64,000 nucleotides of DNA from Coniochaeta sp. PMI_546 (taxonomy: Eukaryota; Ascomycota; Sordariomycetes; Coniochaetales; Coniochaetaceae): contig MU271155.1 in the NCBI GenBank assembly GCA_021432605.1, positions 248,001 through 312,000 on the forward strand. Reading direction: 5' to 3'. Shown here one piece after another: positions 23,084-33,070 of the stretch; the stretch's first letter is position 1, and each line of letters starts with the position of its first letter. Below the pieces are notes generated by a model, which was not told the DNA's origin, ran no database searches, and saw nothing but the letters and a program-made list of their open reading frames with translations. A program made the translations under genes and the position numbers.

Positions 23084-24951
23084 ATGGCCACAATGATATG
23101 GCTCATTGGCTTTGCGTTGTACCTGCTTTGGCAGGTAGACCTGGCACAGGCTAAGGCCAAAGCTGTGTTCGCCCACTTCATGGTAGGTCCAGTACATGTT
23201 ATGAGACATCGGCGTGTATAGAAACCCCAGCTAACTCTATATAGGTTGGCAACACCAAAAGCTTTACCATTGATGACTGGGTACAGCAGATGAATCTTGC
23301 AAAGAACACTGGGATCGATGCATTTGCTCTTAATATGGCCAACAAGGACAGCACAAACGACATCGCCTTGCCTCTCGCGTTTAGTGCTGCTACTCAGACA
23401 AACTTCAAGCTCTTCTTCTCCTTTGACTATGCTGGGAACGGCCCTTGGGACATCACAGACGTGAAAACCACAATCCAGAACTATCAATCCAATCCTGCCT
23501 ATTTCAACAGAGGCTCGAAACCGTTTGTTTCCACCTTCGAAGGGCCGAAGTTGGCATCTGGGTCGAAATCAAACGCGACACGGGCTGCTTTTTCATCCCG
23601 GACTGGTCATCAGTCGGGGCACAACCAGCCGCAGGCCTTGCTAACGGCGTTGCTGACGGTCTCTTCAGCTGGGACGCATGGCCTCACGGGGACCAGAACA
23701 TGACCACCTTTCCTGATGCGTCCTACTATGACTTCCTCGGCGGGAAGCCGTATGTGATGCCTATGTCGCCTTGGTTCTACACCAATCTGCCCGGATACAA
23801 CAAGAACTGGCTATGGAGAGGTGATGATCTCTGGTTCACTGCTGGCAGCAGGTACTATCGCTCGACAGACAGCCGGACTACCTGGAAATCATTTCGTGGA
23901 ACGACTTCGGCGAGTCACACTATATCGGTCCACTAGACACTCGACAACTCGAAGCCTTCGACATTGGTAAGGCACCATTCAACTATGTTCAAGATATGCC
24001 CCACGATGGATGGCGGGACTTTTTGCCTTATCTTATATCTCTATATAAGACCGGTACCGGTTCCTTCAATCAGAAGGGAGTCACGACATGGTATCGACGT
24101 AACCCAAACGGGTCGTGTGGTGACGGCGGCACAACGGGTAACACTGCAAGCCAACTGCAGTATGAGTACTCGCCGAACGTCATGATGAAGGACAGGATCT
24201 TCTATACGGCACTCCTTGGATCCAACGCTCAGGTTAAAGTCTCTATCGGTGGAGTAACCCAGACCGGCATATGGGAACAGCAACCGTTCGGCGGTATAGG
24301 TCTCTACCATGGCAGTGTTCCTATCAATGGTACCACCGGTACCGTGGTTGTAAGCATCGTACGAGGAAGCACCACGATCGCCACCGTCAATGGAGCTTCG
24401 ATCACGACCAGCTGTACTAGCGGCCTGAACAATTACAACGCCTGGGTTGGAAGCAACAAGGCGCCCGCAGCTGGTACCTTCAGCTTGCCTATGAACCTCG
24501 CAGCCTTGAACTGTACCGAAGGATTCGGCGTGTACGACTTTGCTGGGCTTTGCGACTTTTCTTGCCACAATGGATACTGTCCTAGCACAGCCTGTGTATG
24601 TCTCAATAAAGGGGTTGCCAACCCTCCGAACACGACTAGAGTCAATGGCTAACAGCAGCTGGCAAGAGCATGATCTACGAAGGTCTCAGTAGCTTTGACT
24701 GCAACCATGGCTACTGTCCGACGGGCGCCTGCGGCACTACTCCAAACGATGGAACCATTCCGACGTATTCGCCATTCCTGCCGCCTGCTTGTACTGGCGG
24801 TAGCGTACTACCAACGGTCACGGCAGCATTCACCGGACTGTGCGACTTCAGTTACACATTCGGCTTTTGCCCGATGCACGTATGTTCATGCACCAGCACT
24901 AGCGTGCTGGTTGAGAGTTATCAGCCAGACATAGATTTCTATCAAGTATAG
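23084..24951 (+). pseudogene. GH71 alpha-1,3-glucanase (mutanase), three frameshifts
   Basis: Exon 1 (23084-23182) encodes a signal peptide (MATMIWLIGFALYLLW, then AQA). After a 62-nt intron the GH71 domain runs VFAHFMVGN, FALNMANKD, LFFSFDYAG, FEGPK, CFFIPDWSS, GLFSWDAWP, NLPGYNKNWLWRGDDLW, ISWNDFGESHYIGP. Cys-rich repeats (AGLCDFSCHNGYCP, SSFDCNHGYCP, GLCDFSYTFGFCP) end the protein. These pieces lie in three successive frames. Shifts occur near 23545-23560, 23834-23843 and 24640-24655, each equal to loss of one base, with no intron to explain them. All hallmark regions survive, so the decay is recent, or these are assembly errors. An intact enzyme would hydrolyse fungal cell-wall alpha-1,3-glucan outside the cell. 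Confidence 0.82.
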
Positions 24952-26029
24952 GTCGCTTAAAGTTAACATGTTTGACGGTCTTACGCAACCGGAGCCGAGT
25001 CAGAAACTCAGGAGAGCGAGCGGGTGGGCAGCCTGAGCCGGACCTAAGCCGAACCTGAGCCAAGCAGCGACTTTGACTAACACTCTGTTAGGTCTTCTAT
25101 ACGGTCCGTTTCGTCTGAGAATTCCGGACGAGTCTCTGCCGATAATGCAAAGGAATACGCGCGGTCCATATTCGGTCGCCGTGCGCCTAATCACAGGTGG
25201 ACGGCTGCTGATTATGCACTGCCATACTAAACAAAAAGGGATCTTCACGCATATTGATATGAACGATACGCATGTATACGCAGCCCAATTTGTTGACCGG
25301 TCCGTAGACAAGGGCCATGCGCTCCAGGATGCTTCTGGGTTCAAGTTCCTCCAACCACATCCCTCTTTTCCCAGCGGGAGACATGTCACAAATTTCTTCG
25401 TCATCCCTACTCCATGTGCCTTTGGCTGATACGAGCTCACAGTTTCGACGATACTAGCTTGGATTTGTGCTGTGGAATGACTGTCACCTGATGTTGCATA
25501 CGTACTGCATGTCAGACAGTTGGTAGTATTACTCGAGCAGGCACTTGAAGTCCTGCGGGCCATATGCATGACGAGATCTCACCTTCCAGGTTGTTTCTTG
25601 ACACACACGTGTGCAGCGAAGCTACCGTTCCGTTGCGAGTCCAAAACGGAGACGCACCGATATCGAGAATAAGGTACCTTATAGGTGTAAAGGCGGAACA
25701 GAACATGGTTTCACTTCACCTTAGGGATGTCTTCGAAACGGTGTTTCCTGGTATCGAATTGCCCTTCAGAGTTCGCTCGGGCTAGTGAACGCAATTGAGT
25801 GTGTTGGCGGCAAATATTGCGCCCTGGACACCGAAGACTATGTTCCCTTAGTGTTACCCTGGAATCTTCACATCTCTTTCAACGAACACATCGGCAGAAT
25901 ATTTAAAGTACACCGCGACCCGACCTCAAGAGCAGCTCGATCCTGTCTACCAAACAGATTCTTTTCAATCAATCACTTGACCAGGTTATACAACCACCTA
26001 GCTACCCACACCTGACCTCCAATCACATC
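24952..26029. other. intergenic upstream of the peptide precursor
   Basis: ORFs exist on both strands at 25000-25569 (189 aa minus, 118 aa plus), but neither is recognisable and they overlap. The last few hundred bases are the probable promoter of the precursor gene. Confidence 0.4.
25899..25908 (+). promoter_or_regulatory. TATA-like element of the precursor gene
   Basis: ATATTTAAAG lies about 122 bp before the precursor ATG and is followed by a C/T-rich leader, a common fungal arrangement. Confidence 0.4.
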
Positions 26030-26269
26030 ATGAAGCTTGCTCTTATTACACTCTTTACCAGCGCCATTCTGGCCGCTCCTGTCGCCCAGAAGTCCACTGA
26101 TGCTACTGACGGTGTCATTACCTGGAATGACAAGCGAGGTGAGGATGCCGCCAATGGCGTTATCACCTGGAACGACAAGCGGGAAGATGATTCCACCAAC
26201 GGAGTGATCACTTGGAATGACAAGAGAGAAGATGCCTCGACCAACGGCGTCATTACCTGGAACGACTAG
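26030..26269 (+). CDS. RiPP precursor with four Kex2-separated GVITWND repeats
   Basis: A single exon of 79 aa. Residues 1 to ~17 form a signal peptide (MKLALITLFTSAILAAP). Four units of exactly 15 residues (45 nt) follow. Each ends in the invariant core GVITWND (28-34, 43-49, 58-64, 73-79). Lys-Arg, the Kex2 signal, follows the first three cores at 35-36, 50-51 and 65-66, and the last core is the C-terminus. Spacers vary (STDATD, GEDAAN, EDDSTN, EDASTN). This is the architecture of ustiloxin/phomopsin/asperipin-type (dikaritin) precursors and of Kex2-processed repeat proteins. The protein has no Tyr, Phe occurs only in the signal peptide, and Trp is the only aromatic residue of the core. UstYa-type genes begin 0.5 kb downstream. 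It could instead give linear secreted peptides, such as a pheromone-like or hydrophobin-like repellent peptide. Confidence 0.85.
   Translation: MKLALITLFTSAILAAPVAQKSTDATDGVITWNDKRGEDAANGVITWNDKREDDSTNGVITWNDKREDASTNGVITWND
26093..26266 (+). repeat. 45-bp coding tandem repeat, four units
   Basis: Units start at 26093, 26138, 26183 and 26228; the last is truncated by the stop codon in place of Lys-Arg. Within the seven core codons the copies differ only at synonymous positions (Gly GGT/GGC/GGA/GGC, Val GTC/GTT/GTG/GTC, Ile ATT/ATC/ATC/ATT). The spacer codons differ in amino acid. Confidence 0.95.
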
Positions 26270-26786
26270 AGGCACAAGATCTGCCTCCCAGTCTCTGGAG
26301 ATGAGTGAGTGCAATCACTTCGCTGTCCTTGTCCAGCGACTAACAGAGGAACCTAGAATTCTGAATGTCAAGGAGAACGCATGGTGGTGCTGTCTCAAAA
26401 CAGACGAACTTATGCCTGAGTATTCGAGCTTTTTGTGGTTGCGTAGACGAGGGCAGTTCAAGGCAGATTAATTCATTTTTTAGCTGCGTAAACTGAAGCA
26501 GTTGCCAACCTAGCTTGTTTGACATACGTGCCTTCTTACACTAATGTGGTGTTCTTCTGTCTACTGATGCCAAGATAACCCAGTTTTCCTCGCAAGCTAT
26601 GGTCCAGAACTGCCATTACTCGGCTGCCACACGCACCTTGTTTTCTAGAAGTCATCTAACTTAGTTATAATTTCGCTCATTCGCTCTACTGGGAATCTTG
26701 CTTCGCACCCGGTCCAGCGATGTAGTCAAGGAAAGAAAATGACAAAGCCATTGCTCCTATCAACGGCTAATTTGATATAAGTCGAT
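26270..26786. other. convergent intergenic region
   Basis: The 3' flank shared by the precursor gene (plus) and the UstYa-like gene (minus). No gene is seen. Confidence 0.4.
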
Positions 26787-27458
26787 CTACGTATCAGCAC
26801 GATAAACCCTCATTCCCCCCAAAACTCGATACCACCCAAACCTCCCTTGCTTTCTACTTTGCGGCCATGGACAGCTCGCATACTTCATATACACGAATTT
26901 CTCTAACCCTGGCCTGTTGGAAATCAACATCTCACAATGGCTCGTATGATGCTCATCCCCAACATAACCGTCCAGCACACCACCACTCATCGCCACCTGC
27001 CAGGTCTTTCGCCAAGTGGCGATGCACTGCGCGATATAGAAGCCCGGCTCGATATAAAGCTTATCCCATTCCCCTGCCAGAACTTCATCTAGCGGGACTT
27101 TGGTGGTGTTGAAGTCAGGACCGGGGTAGAAGGACCATTCTTTCTGGGCGAGGAGGCGGGTTGCGAGGTCAGAGTCGTAACACCGCCTGGGAACCCAACC
27201 CATCAGGACGGCATCGAAGACGCAGTTGTTTCGGCGGGCTGACGAAGGGGACGTGCCGCATTCTTCGGGCGCTTTCTCATTTGGCGCTGTATGCTTGGAC
27301 TGTAGGGTGAAGACCAAGATGATGACGAGAGTGACGGTGAACAGAATAGTTGCAGTGCTGATGAGTGAAACGAGTCTCCTGCGGGTAACGATCGGTAAGT
27401 CTTCATGGTTGGCTTTGGCGCGAAGCTCGCGGTATGGGAAGGCCGTCCTATTGTCCAT
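26787..27458 (-). CDS. divergent UstYa-like membrane protein A
   Basis: A single exon of 223 aa from the ATG at 27458. It has one membrane segment at ~29-52 (RLVSLISTATILF then VTLVIILVF), then a lumenal part with NNCVFDAVLMGWVPRRCYD, EWSFYPGPDF and HHTSHCEML (HxxHC at 171-175). The same CVFD-W-P-CYD, then HHTxHC layout is found in the gene at 32316-33070. UstYa/DUF3328 oxidases carry two HxxHC-type metal motifs. Here the first appears as YIAQC (141-145), having lost both His. It may be catalytically altered or a partner subunit. It is convergent with the precursor gene and divergent from the UstYa gene at 28802. The assignment as a UstYa relative is inference from motif layout and context. 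Confidence 0.7.
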   Translation of the reverse strand: MDNRTAFPYRELRAKANHEDLPIVTRRRLVSLISTATILFTVTLVIILVFTLQSKHTAPNEKAPEECGTSPSSARRNNCVFDAVLMGWVPRRCYDSDLATRLLAQKEWSFYPGPDFNTTKVPLDEVLAGEWDKLYIEPGFYIAQCIATWRKTWQVAMSGGVLDGYVGDEHHTSHCEMLISNRPGLEKFVYMKYASCPWPQSRKQGRFGWYRVLGGMRVYRADT

Positions 27459-28801
27459 ACATGTGTTGGCGGTGCTGGTTTCGGCTGATGGAGTGTGACA
27501 AACTGAGACTGACGAACGAAATAGAGCAGAACCAGTCAAGAACAATTTGGAAGCCGGGAGTGGGCGGGATGGGAGTGACGCAGTCGTTGGATGTGCTGGT
27601 ATGACAACCCTGTGATCGGCCAGCTACTCAGGCCCGAAAGGAAGTGATATCACGATTCGTTAGAGATCACATAGACCTGCCAATTCCGGAAGCCTAAGAG
27701 ATAGTATAATCACGTCTAGCTGCAAGTGTACCCCAGCCCTTTGAAGGGCAAGCAATACAATCCTGCACGAAACATGCCGTATCCTTCGCTGACAGCACTG
27801 TTTCTGAGATCTCTCTCTTCAATGAGGATCCCAGGTACGTCCAAATTGTAAGCCGGTTCCGCGTAAACAGATTTTACCGCAAGACTTCGGTGAACCATGC
27901 AGTCATTTTACGATCATATTACGCGATTAGATACCCCTTGTGATACGCGTGAGAAGACTACGGTGGTTGTTGGTCAAGCAGCGGCGTCGTAACAAACCCC
28001 AAACTTCTGGTTGTCGACCTCCCGCCGATGCCTCTGTTGCCACAAAGCTCCGCAAAAACTCGAATGTCTGCAGAATACAACCCATGTAACAGGTAGCAGC
28101 GCATATGGTGTTGATTCCTAGTCCTAGGCTTTGACCAACTTACGGACTGCCGTGTGCACTGATAGCCCAGATTGATGATCAATCGATCCGATGTCATAAT
28201 CCTGAATCCACCGAAGAACCGCCGTTCCAACATATGAAAGCAGTGCATGTTGTCGATACATTCTGCATAGAGTCGACCATGCTATGGGGTTGGTGGCCTG
28301 CAAGAACCAGCTGCTCTCAAACATCTAGTGGTCCTGGGTCAGAAAGCTTGAGCGTGTATTCGCTTGTTCTATCAGCCGCCCCGAAGTGTATCGGGCTGGA
28401 AATCTTAGCGCGTATTTGTTGCCAGAAGGAGTTCAAGTGGCATATTACTCTATAATGATGTGGAGACCTTACGAGAAGACTTGGTGTGACGCAGTGACGA
28501 AGCTTCTCGTCAGTTGTTTTGAGAGCGAGTCGAGTTCCGCATCAAGGAGACTATTGGTTGGATACGTCTAAGCCCTCCGAGTATTCCGGATCGCGTACCA
28601 CATCAGAAACGGAGGGGAAACGGTGGGCTGATGATCCTTCTTGTCATGTATCTGCGCTACTTACACGTATATGCAAGCCATATTAAGAGAAATCTGCAAC
28701 ATTTTCAACCCATATGCCGGGCTGCTCTTGGGTACCACTTCTGGCATTCCTATCGTCTCAGTTCATCTCTTCATGCCAATTATACGGGCAAAGAGACCAC
28801 G
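27459..28801. promoter_or_regulatory. divergent intergenic region between two UstYa-type genes
   Basis: This 1.3-kb stretch separates the starts of the genes at 27458 (minus) and 28802 (plus). Minus-strand ORFs at 27958-28324 have some protein character but no recognised family. No regulator gene is found. Confidence 0.35.
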
Positions 28802-29980
28802 ATGGAGAGACTCAAATCAGTGCTCACACGACTAAGATTCCAGACCTCTTCAAATGAAATCGATGTGATCTACGAAACGCTCGGAGCATCCTCAGATTCG
28901 AGCGAGAAGCTTCTTTCCCCGCGAGACAGAGAAGATGTCGTTCACAATCTCCACAACGACCTTAGGAAGACCAGGTTGCGAATGAAAATGTTGACGACGG
29001 TGTTGACGGGTTTGGTAGTCTTCATATCACTCCTTTGGATCATAAGGGAATTCTCTGAACAGCGGATCTCAAGGAAGTTGACGATTCACAGTAAGCTGCC
29101 TTAGCTTTCCAGCCATTCTCCCGTCGCGAGATACTCTACGAATCTCAAGGCACTTACGATCGTTTGCCGCAGGCAAAGCTGCAGACAATATAAAGTTCGT
29201 CTACAATAAGGTACCCGAAGTGTTCTCACCCGCCATGGAGGCGGTGGAGTACAAGGAGGTCGTCTTCCACAACAATTTTCGGCAGGACCGCACCAAATGG
29301 CAAGGTCCGCCAGATGATGAAGTTGATAAGGCGTGGAGGGAGATCTACGTTGGTAAGTAGAAATATCTACTTTCAATCTTAATCAGGTCTCATGTTGACA
29401 TGGAATGCATCAGACATTGGCGTCATCAAAATCCCTAAAGCGGATGCTGATAAACTTCCAAACGCAACACTGCCTATCCCAGGAGAAGAGGACGGGTATA
29501 TTATCGCCTTGGAGGTATATCACCAGTTACATTGCTTGGTAGGTTTCTTGATCAAGTTCATGCCTACACCATAACAACTGACTCGCCATCATGAGCAGGA
29601 TCTCCTCCGCAAGCATCTCTATCCCGACCGCTACGGTGCCGACAGACAAATGAGTTCCCGCGCCAAGAAAAAATACTGGGTTCATCTAGGTCTGCACACA
29701 TTCAACCTCCGAACACCTCGTTCCACGGACTAACCCCTTGGTCACAACAGAGCACTGCATAGACAACCTGCGGCAGACCATAATGTGCCATTCCGACGTC
29801 AGCACAATCCCCTGGATAAACCACGACCTGGGCGGTCAGTTTCCCGACGCTCACTCAACGCATGTCTGCAGGGATTTTGACAAGCTCACCGCATGGATGC
29901 TGCATCCGGATCGCCATTTCCCGCAGGAGGAGTTTCAGCGGCGGTATGACGCGCTGCATGGGACTATCGGAGGGCATTAA
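28802..29980 (+). CDS. UstYa family (DUF3328) oxidase B
   Basis: Five exons: 28802-29090, 29173-29352, 29414-29538, 29599-29689 and 29751-29980, giving 304 aa. A charged cytosolic N-terminus is followed by one membrane segment (~66-84, MLTTVLTGLVVFISLLWII). Then come family landmarks: YSP-type segment VFSPAMEAVEYKEVVFHNNF, GPPDDEVDKAWREIY, and the two motifs YHQLHCL (HxxHC, 193-197) and EHCIDNLRQTIMC (HC at 230-231), ending with STHVCRDFDKLTAWM. UstYa proteins install oxidative crosslinks or oxidations in fungal RiPPs such as ustiloxin, asperipin and cyclochlorotine-type products. All introns are 60-82 nt with good boundaries. An upstream in-frame ORF extension lacks support, so the ATG at 28802 is used. 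Confidence 0.9.
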
Positions 29981-30431
29981 GAAAGATACAATGTTGATTT
30001 GGTTGTTAGCCGACTTAAATTTCACGGAGCTCGTTTCTATCTTGTTGTGAGCTAGTCCGCAAAAGTCAGGCAGTGACGGTTCTTATTAGGTTGTTCACAT
30101 GACAAATGCAGCTTGCAATGTATACCACTTTGGAACATGCCACAATAAAAGTCTGAAGTAGTATATTTCCACACGGTGAGCACTTAACTACATGACTCCA
30201 GTAGATACATGGGTGCTCGCAATGTCGTCAGGGTAGCCATAAATATGTTGTGCATTCGGGTTCACACAGTCGCAAGCTTGCGCACCATAGTTTGGAGTCA
30301 TCCATTCAGATAGCCCAAGGCTATACTACAGATGGAGAACACACCAGAGGCAAGCGAGATGTGTGCAAACAGAGATGACAGCCATTTCAGAAACGCAACC
30401 GCAATACCACTTAATTATCTCAAAATACTAG
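29981..30431. other. convergent intergenic region
   Basis: Space between the two tail-to-tail UstYa genes. No gene is seen. Confidence 0.4.
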
Positions 30432-31498
30432 TCACTGCGGTTGGATAGCACTATCTCCCTGAAACCGATCAACCATCCAATCTCGTAATGCGTCAAAGTT
30501 CCGACAAGTATGCGGCATCTCCGACTCGACGTAGTTTCTTCCCAGCCCGGGGTAGTACTTGGTCGGCACCGGCGTCATATCCCCTGAGCACATGATGAAC
30601 TGCCGGATGTGGTCAATGCAGTGATCCTGATGCACCTCAGGATGACCGCCGTATTTGCCATTGGCAAACTCATACACGGTGCCGTAGTAGGACGGGTTGA
30701 GGGATTTACGGATGTGGTTCTGTTCCTCATTAGCTTGGTACCTTGACCGGAGCAAAGAAGGATGAAGGGGCTACGAACCAGGCAGTGGAGGGTGTGGAAC
30801 ATATCAAATCTTAACCATCGTGTTAGCATCAGCTGGAACAGCAGCTGGAACGGATGACATAAAACTTACCCAGCAAGATACCCGCCCCTCTTTGTATCCC
30901 AATATTCCTGCGTGGCATACTCCTTCCCCCAAGCCTCGATGGCCTCCTCCTTTGTGATGAGAACATAGCGACCTGGTCAACAAACTCAGATACATATCAC
31001 CCAATTACTTGTCACGAGCGGTTCAACTCACCCCAGGTCAAATTATCCCAGTTGTGATCTATCTCCGGATACACCTTCGGATCACCGATAAACCTTGTCT
31101 CGCCCATGTTGGGAATCAACATCATACCGTCCTCATCGAACGAGGCACCGCCAGTGAACCGTTGCTGGGATACGTGAATATAATTCTTCGCAGGTCCTGC
31201 TTGAAACATCAGTTCTGTGTCGCTACGATTTGGCGAGGACGCCATCGGACGTACCGAAATCCGTGGCGTAACCGCTCGCAAAACTCCCCAGTCCGTCGCT
31301 TGGTTTTCGATCGATGAGTATCGCGAGAAAAAGGGAGAGTGAGGCAAAGACAGCTGTAAGAGTCCATGGTACCAAGGGTCGGAGAAGAAGACTTCCAAGC
31401 CGTCGCTGATGGGTGTCGCCGTCGGCGAGGAATGGGCCATCGTCATTTGAGTCGCGAGCGGAGACGGCGGCGTACCTCACTTTCCCAGTCAAAGGCAT
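30432..31498 (-). CDS. UstYa family (DUF3328) oxidase C
   Basis: Five exons: 31498-31255, 31196-31032, 30972-30870, 30809-30779 and 30719-30432, giving 276 aa. The fourth exon is only 31 nt but carries the first metal motif. Landmarks are a membrane segment at ~42-60 (VPWTLTAVFASLSLFLAIL), FIGDPKVYPEIDHNWDNLTW, RYVLITKEEAIEAWG, MFHTLHCL (HxxHC, 176-180), then HQDHCIDHIRQFIMC (HC 214-215) and PHTCRNFDALRDWM. Intron sizes (58-60 nt) are uniform. It is convergent with oxidase B and divergent from the UstYa-like gene at 32316. Two canonical UstYa proteins per cluster is common in dikaritin pathways, where they often act together. Confidence 0.9.
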
Positions 31499-32315
31499 GG
31501 TGGCCACTTGAACTGAATCTCTCGGCGAGTTGTCTAATCAAATTCAGGCTATCTTGTAGAAATCCAGGTGCATCAAAGTGGCGCAAGGGACGATGAGGGA
31601 GTGAAAACTTGGGCGGTCTGGCGTGCCGCAGGACCAGAGGAAGACAATATGTCGGGCCCAACTCAACTGCATTCTCCTCAAGCGAGTTTGACAATATGTC
31701 GAGTTGGCTGGCGTGAAAGGACGCTATCGACGATCTTCGGGGTAATGTTAGCCTCCGAGACGGTTGTAAAACGGTGCGGATGGAAATATGCATCCAATAA
31801 CACGACCAAATAGGAAGGTTGCAAAGGAGGTTCCAAAGATGGGTTGAGACTCATTCTCAGATGTTGGCAGAGTAGAGATTCCAACCACCAACTTTACCTA
31901 TCATAGGATTCCAAAGTCGTGGCAGGCATACGCGGATCTATGCAACCACTGTGTTAGTGACACGCAGTGCGTATACGCGGTGGGGTAGCAAGGTAGCATC
32001 CATACATGGCACGGTTGGTGCCAGTCCACGACCTCCTATTGGCTTACATTCGACAATTTCCCTGGCATTATATTTCGTTCCCTCCTCGGATCCCCGGCGA
32101 GGTAAGGGGGACTTGAGAACGAATGTACCGCGCGTCCAAATCAGCTTTGCGCAGCTTCCAGCGACCTCCACACTCTTCCAATTCCTTCATCCTCGTGAAC
32201 CAAATCTGGTTCTAACCTTTCAAGTGCCATTTCGAAGCCCTCGTCTTCAAGTTCTGCCAACTTGCCCTCTTGAGTACACAGCAACCAACCATCGCCACTT
32301 TTCTATGAAGCCACT
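31499..32315. promoter_or_regulatory. divergent promoter region of UstYa-type genes C and D
   Basis: This 817-bp stretch lies between the start codons of the genes at 31498 (minus) and 32316 (plus). A C/T-rich leader precedes 32316. ORFs inside it have no recognised features. Confidence 0.4.
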
Positions 32316-33070
32316 ATGTCCCCCGAACGCGAATCCATACAGAAACCTTCCTTTGACGACAGCGACGATGCATCTGGCATGACTCTATTGCATGAGCACA
32401 TGAAAGACTCAATGACGGCACATCCACGCGGCTTGAGAGCCTCTAGCTTGCTGTTGAAACTCTTCCTGGGTACCATCGTGCTCATTTGTGGCGTCTCAAT
32501 CGTTTACACGGCAGCGGGTGTCCACCGTCTATCCTCGGCAGCCACAGCTGACTATGGCAACTGTGGCCAGAGCGAGACGGTTGAGGAAGCCCGCGAGAGG
32601 GGATGCGTCTTTGACCCCATGAGTTGGATCTGGGTGCGCCCGGAGTGCTACGATGCTGAGCTGGTCGCCGAATTCATGAACCGCACCAGCTTTTCGTGGC
32701 ACACGGAGCCCAAGCTCAAGCCCGAGACCAAGTTGGGCATGGACGTCATTTTTCGGGGTGACCACCCCAAATTGTTTACTCAGAAGGACTACCATACCGT
32801 CCACTGTTTTGTCAGACTCAATCCGCCTCTTCATATCTTAGCAACCCAGAGACTGACCTACTAATTCCCTCGCAGTACATGATGAAAAAGATGCACAAAG
32901 CGATTCTCGAGCATCGGCCCATTGACAGCTACCTGACCGAGTGGCACCACACCAACCACTGTGGCATGGTCATGCTCAACGATATCTTACATGAGGACAC
33001 GGACTGTGCTGCACCCAAAATCTGTCCGACATGGGTCAGGGCGACGTGGACTGCTTGTCGCCGATATTAG
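32316..33070 (+). CDS. divergent UstYa-like membrane protein D
   Basis: Two exons: 32316-32810 and 32876-33070, giving 229 aa; the intron falls directly after the first metal motif. It has one membrane segment (~43-67, SLLLKLFLGTIVLICGVSIVY), then RGCVFDPMSWIWVRPECYDAELV, TSFSWHTEPK, DYHTVHCF (HxxHC 160-164) and EWHHTNHCGMVML (HxxHC 190-194). Both metal motifs are intact here, unlike its relative at 26787-27458. The shared CVFD-W-P-CYD block defines a subfamily distinct from canonical UstYa. Proteins with this block are often annotated only as hypothetical. A role as oxidase in maturing the precursor at 26030 is inference from layout and neighbourhood. Confidence 0.75.

Noticed and set aside
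23445-24652. Separate small genes for each GH71 frame
   Set aside because: The three frames carry consecutive parts of a single GH71 domain in order, so they are one broken gene.
25000-25569. 189-aa minus ORF and overlapping 118-aa plus ORF upstream of the peptide precursor
   Set aside because: Neither has a recognisable domain, signal peptide or splice partner; they shadow each other.
26030-26269. CRISPR-like or satellite repeat
   Set aside because: Units are contiguous, 45 bp, in frame, with synonymous changes and Kex2 sites; it is coding.
25973-26314. Minus-strand repeat ORF opposite the precursor
   Set aside because: Its repeats are only the antisense of the 45-bp units; it starts in the repeat flank and lacks a signal peptide or processing sites.
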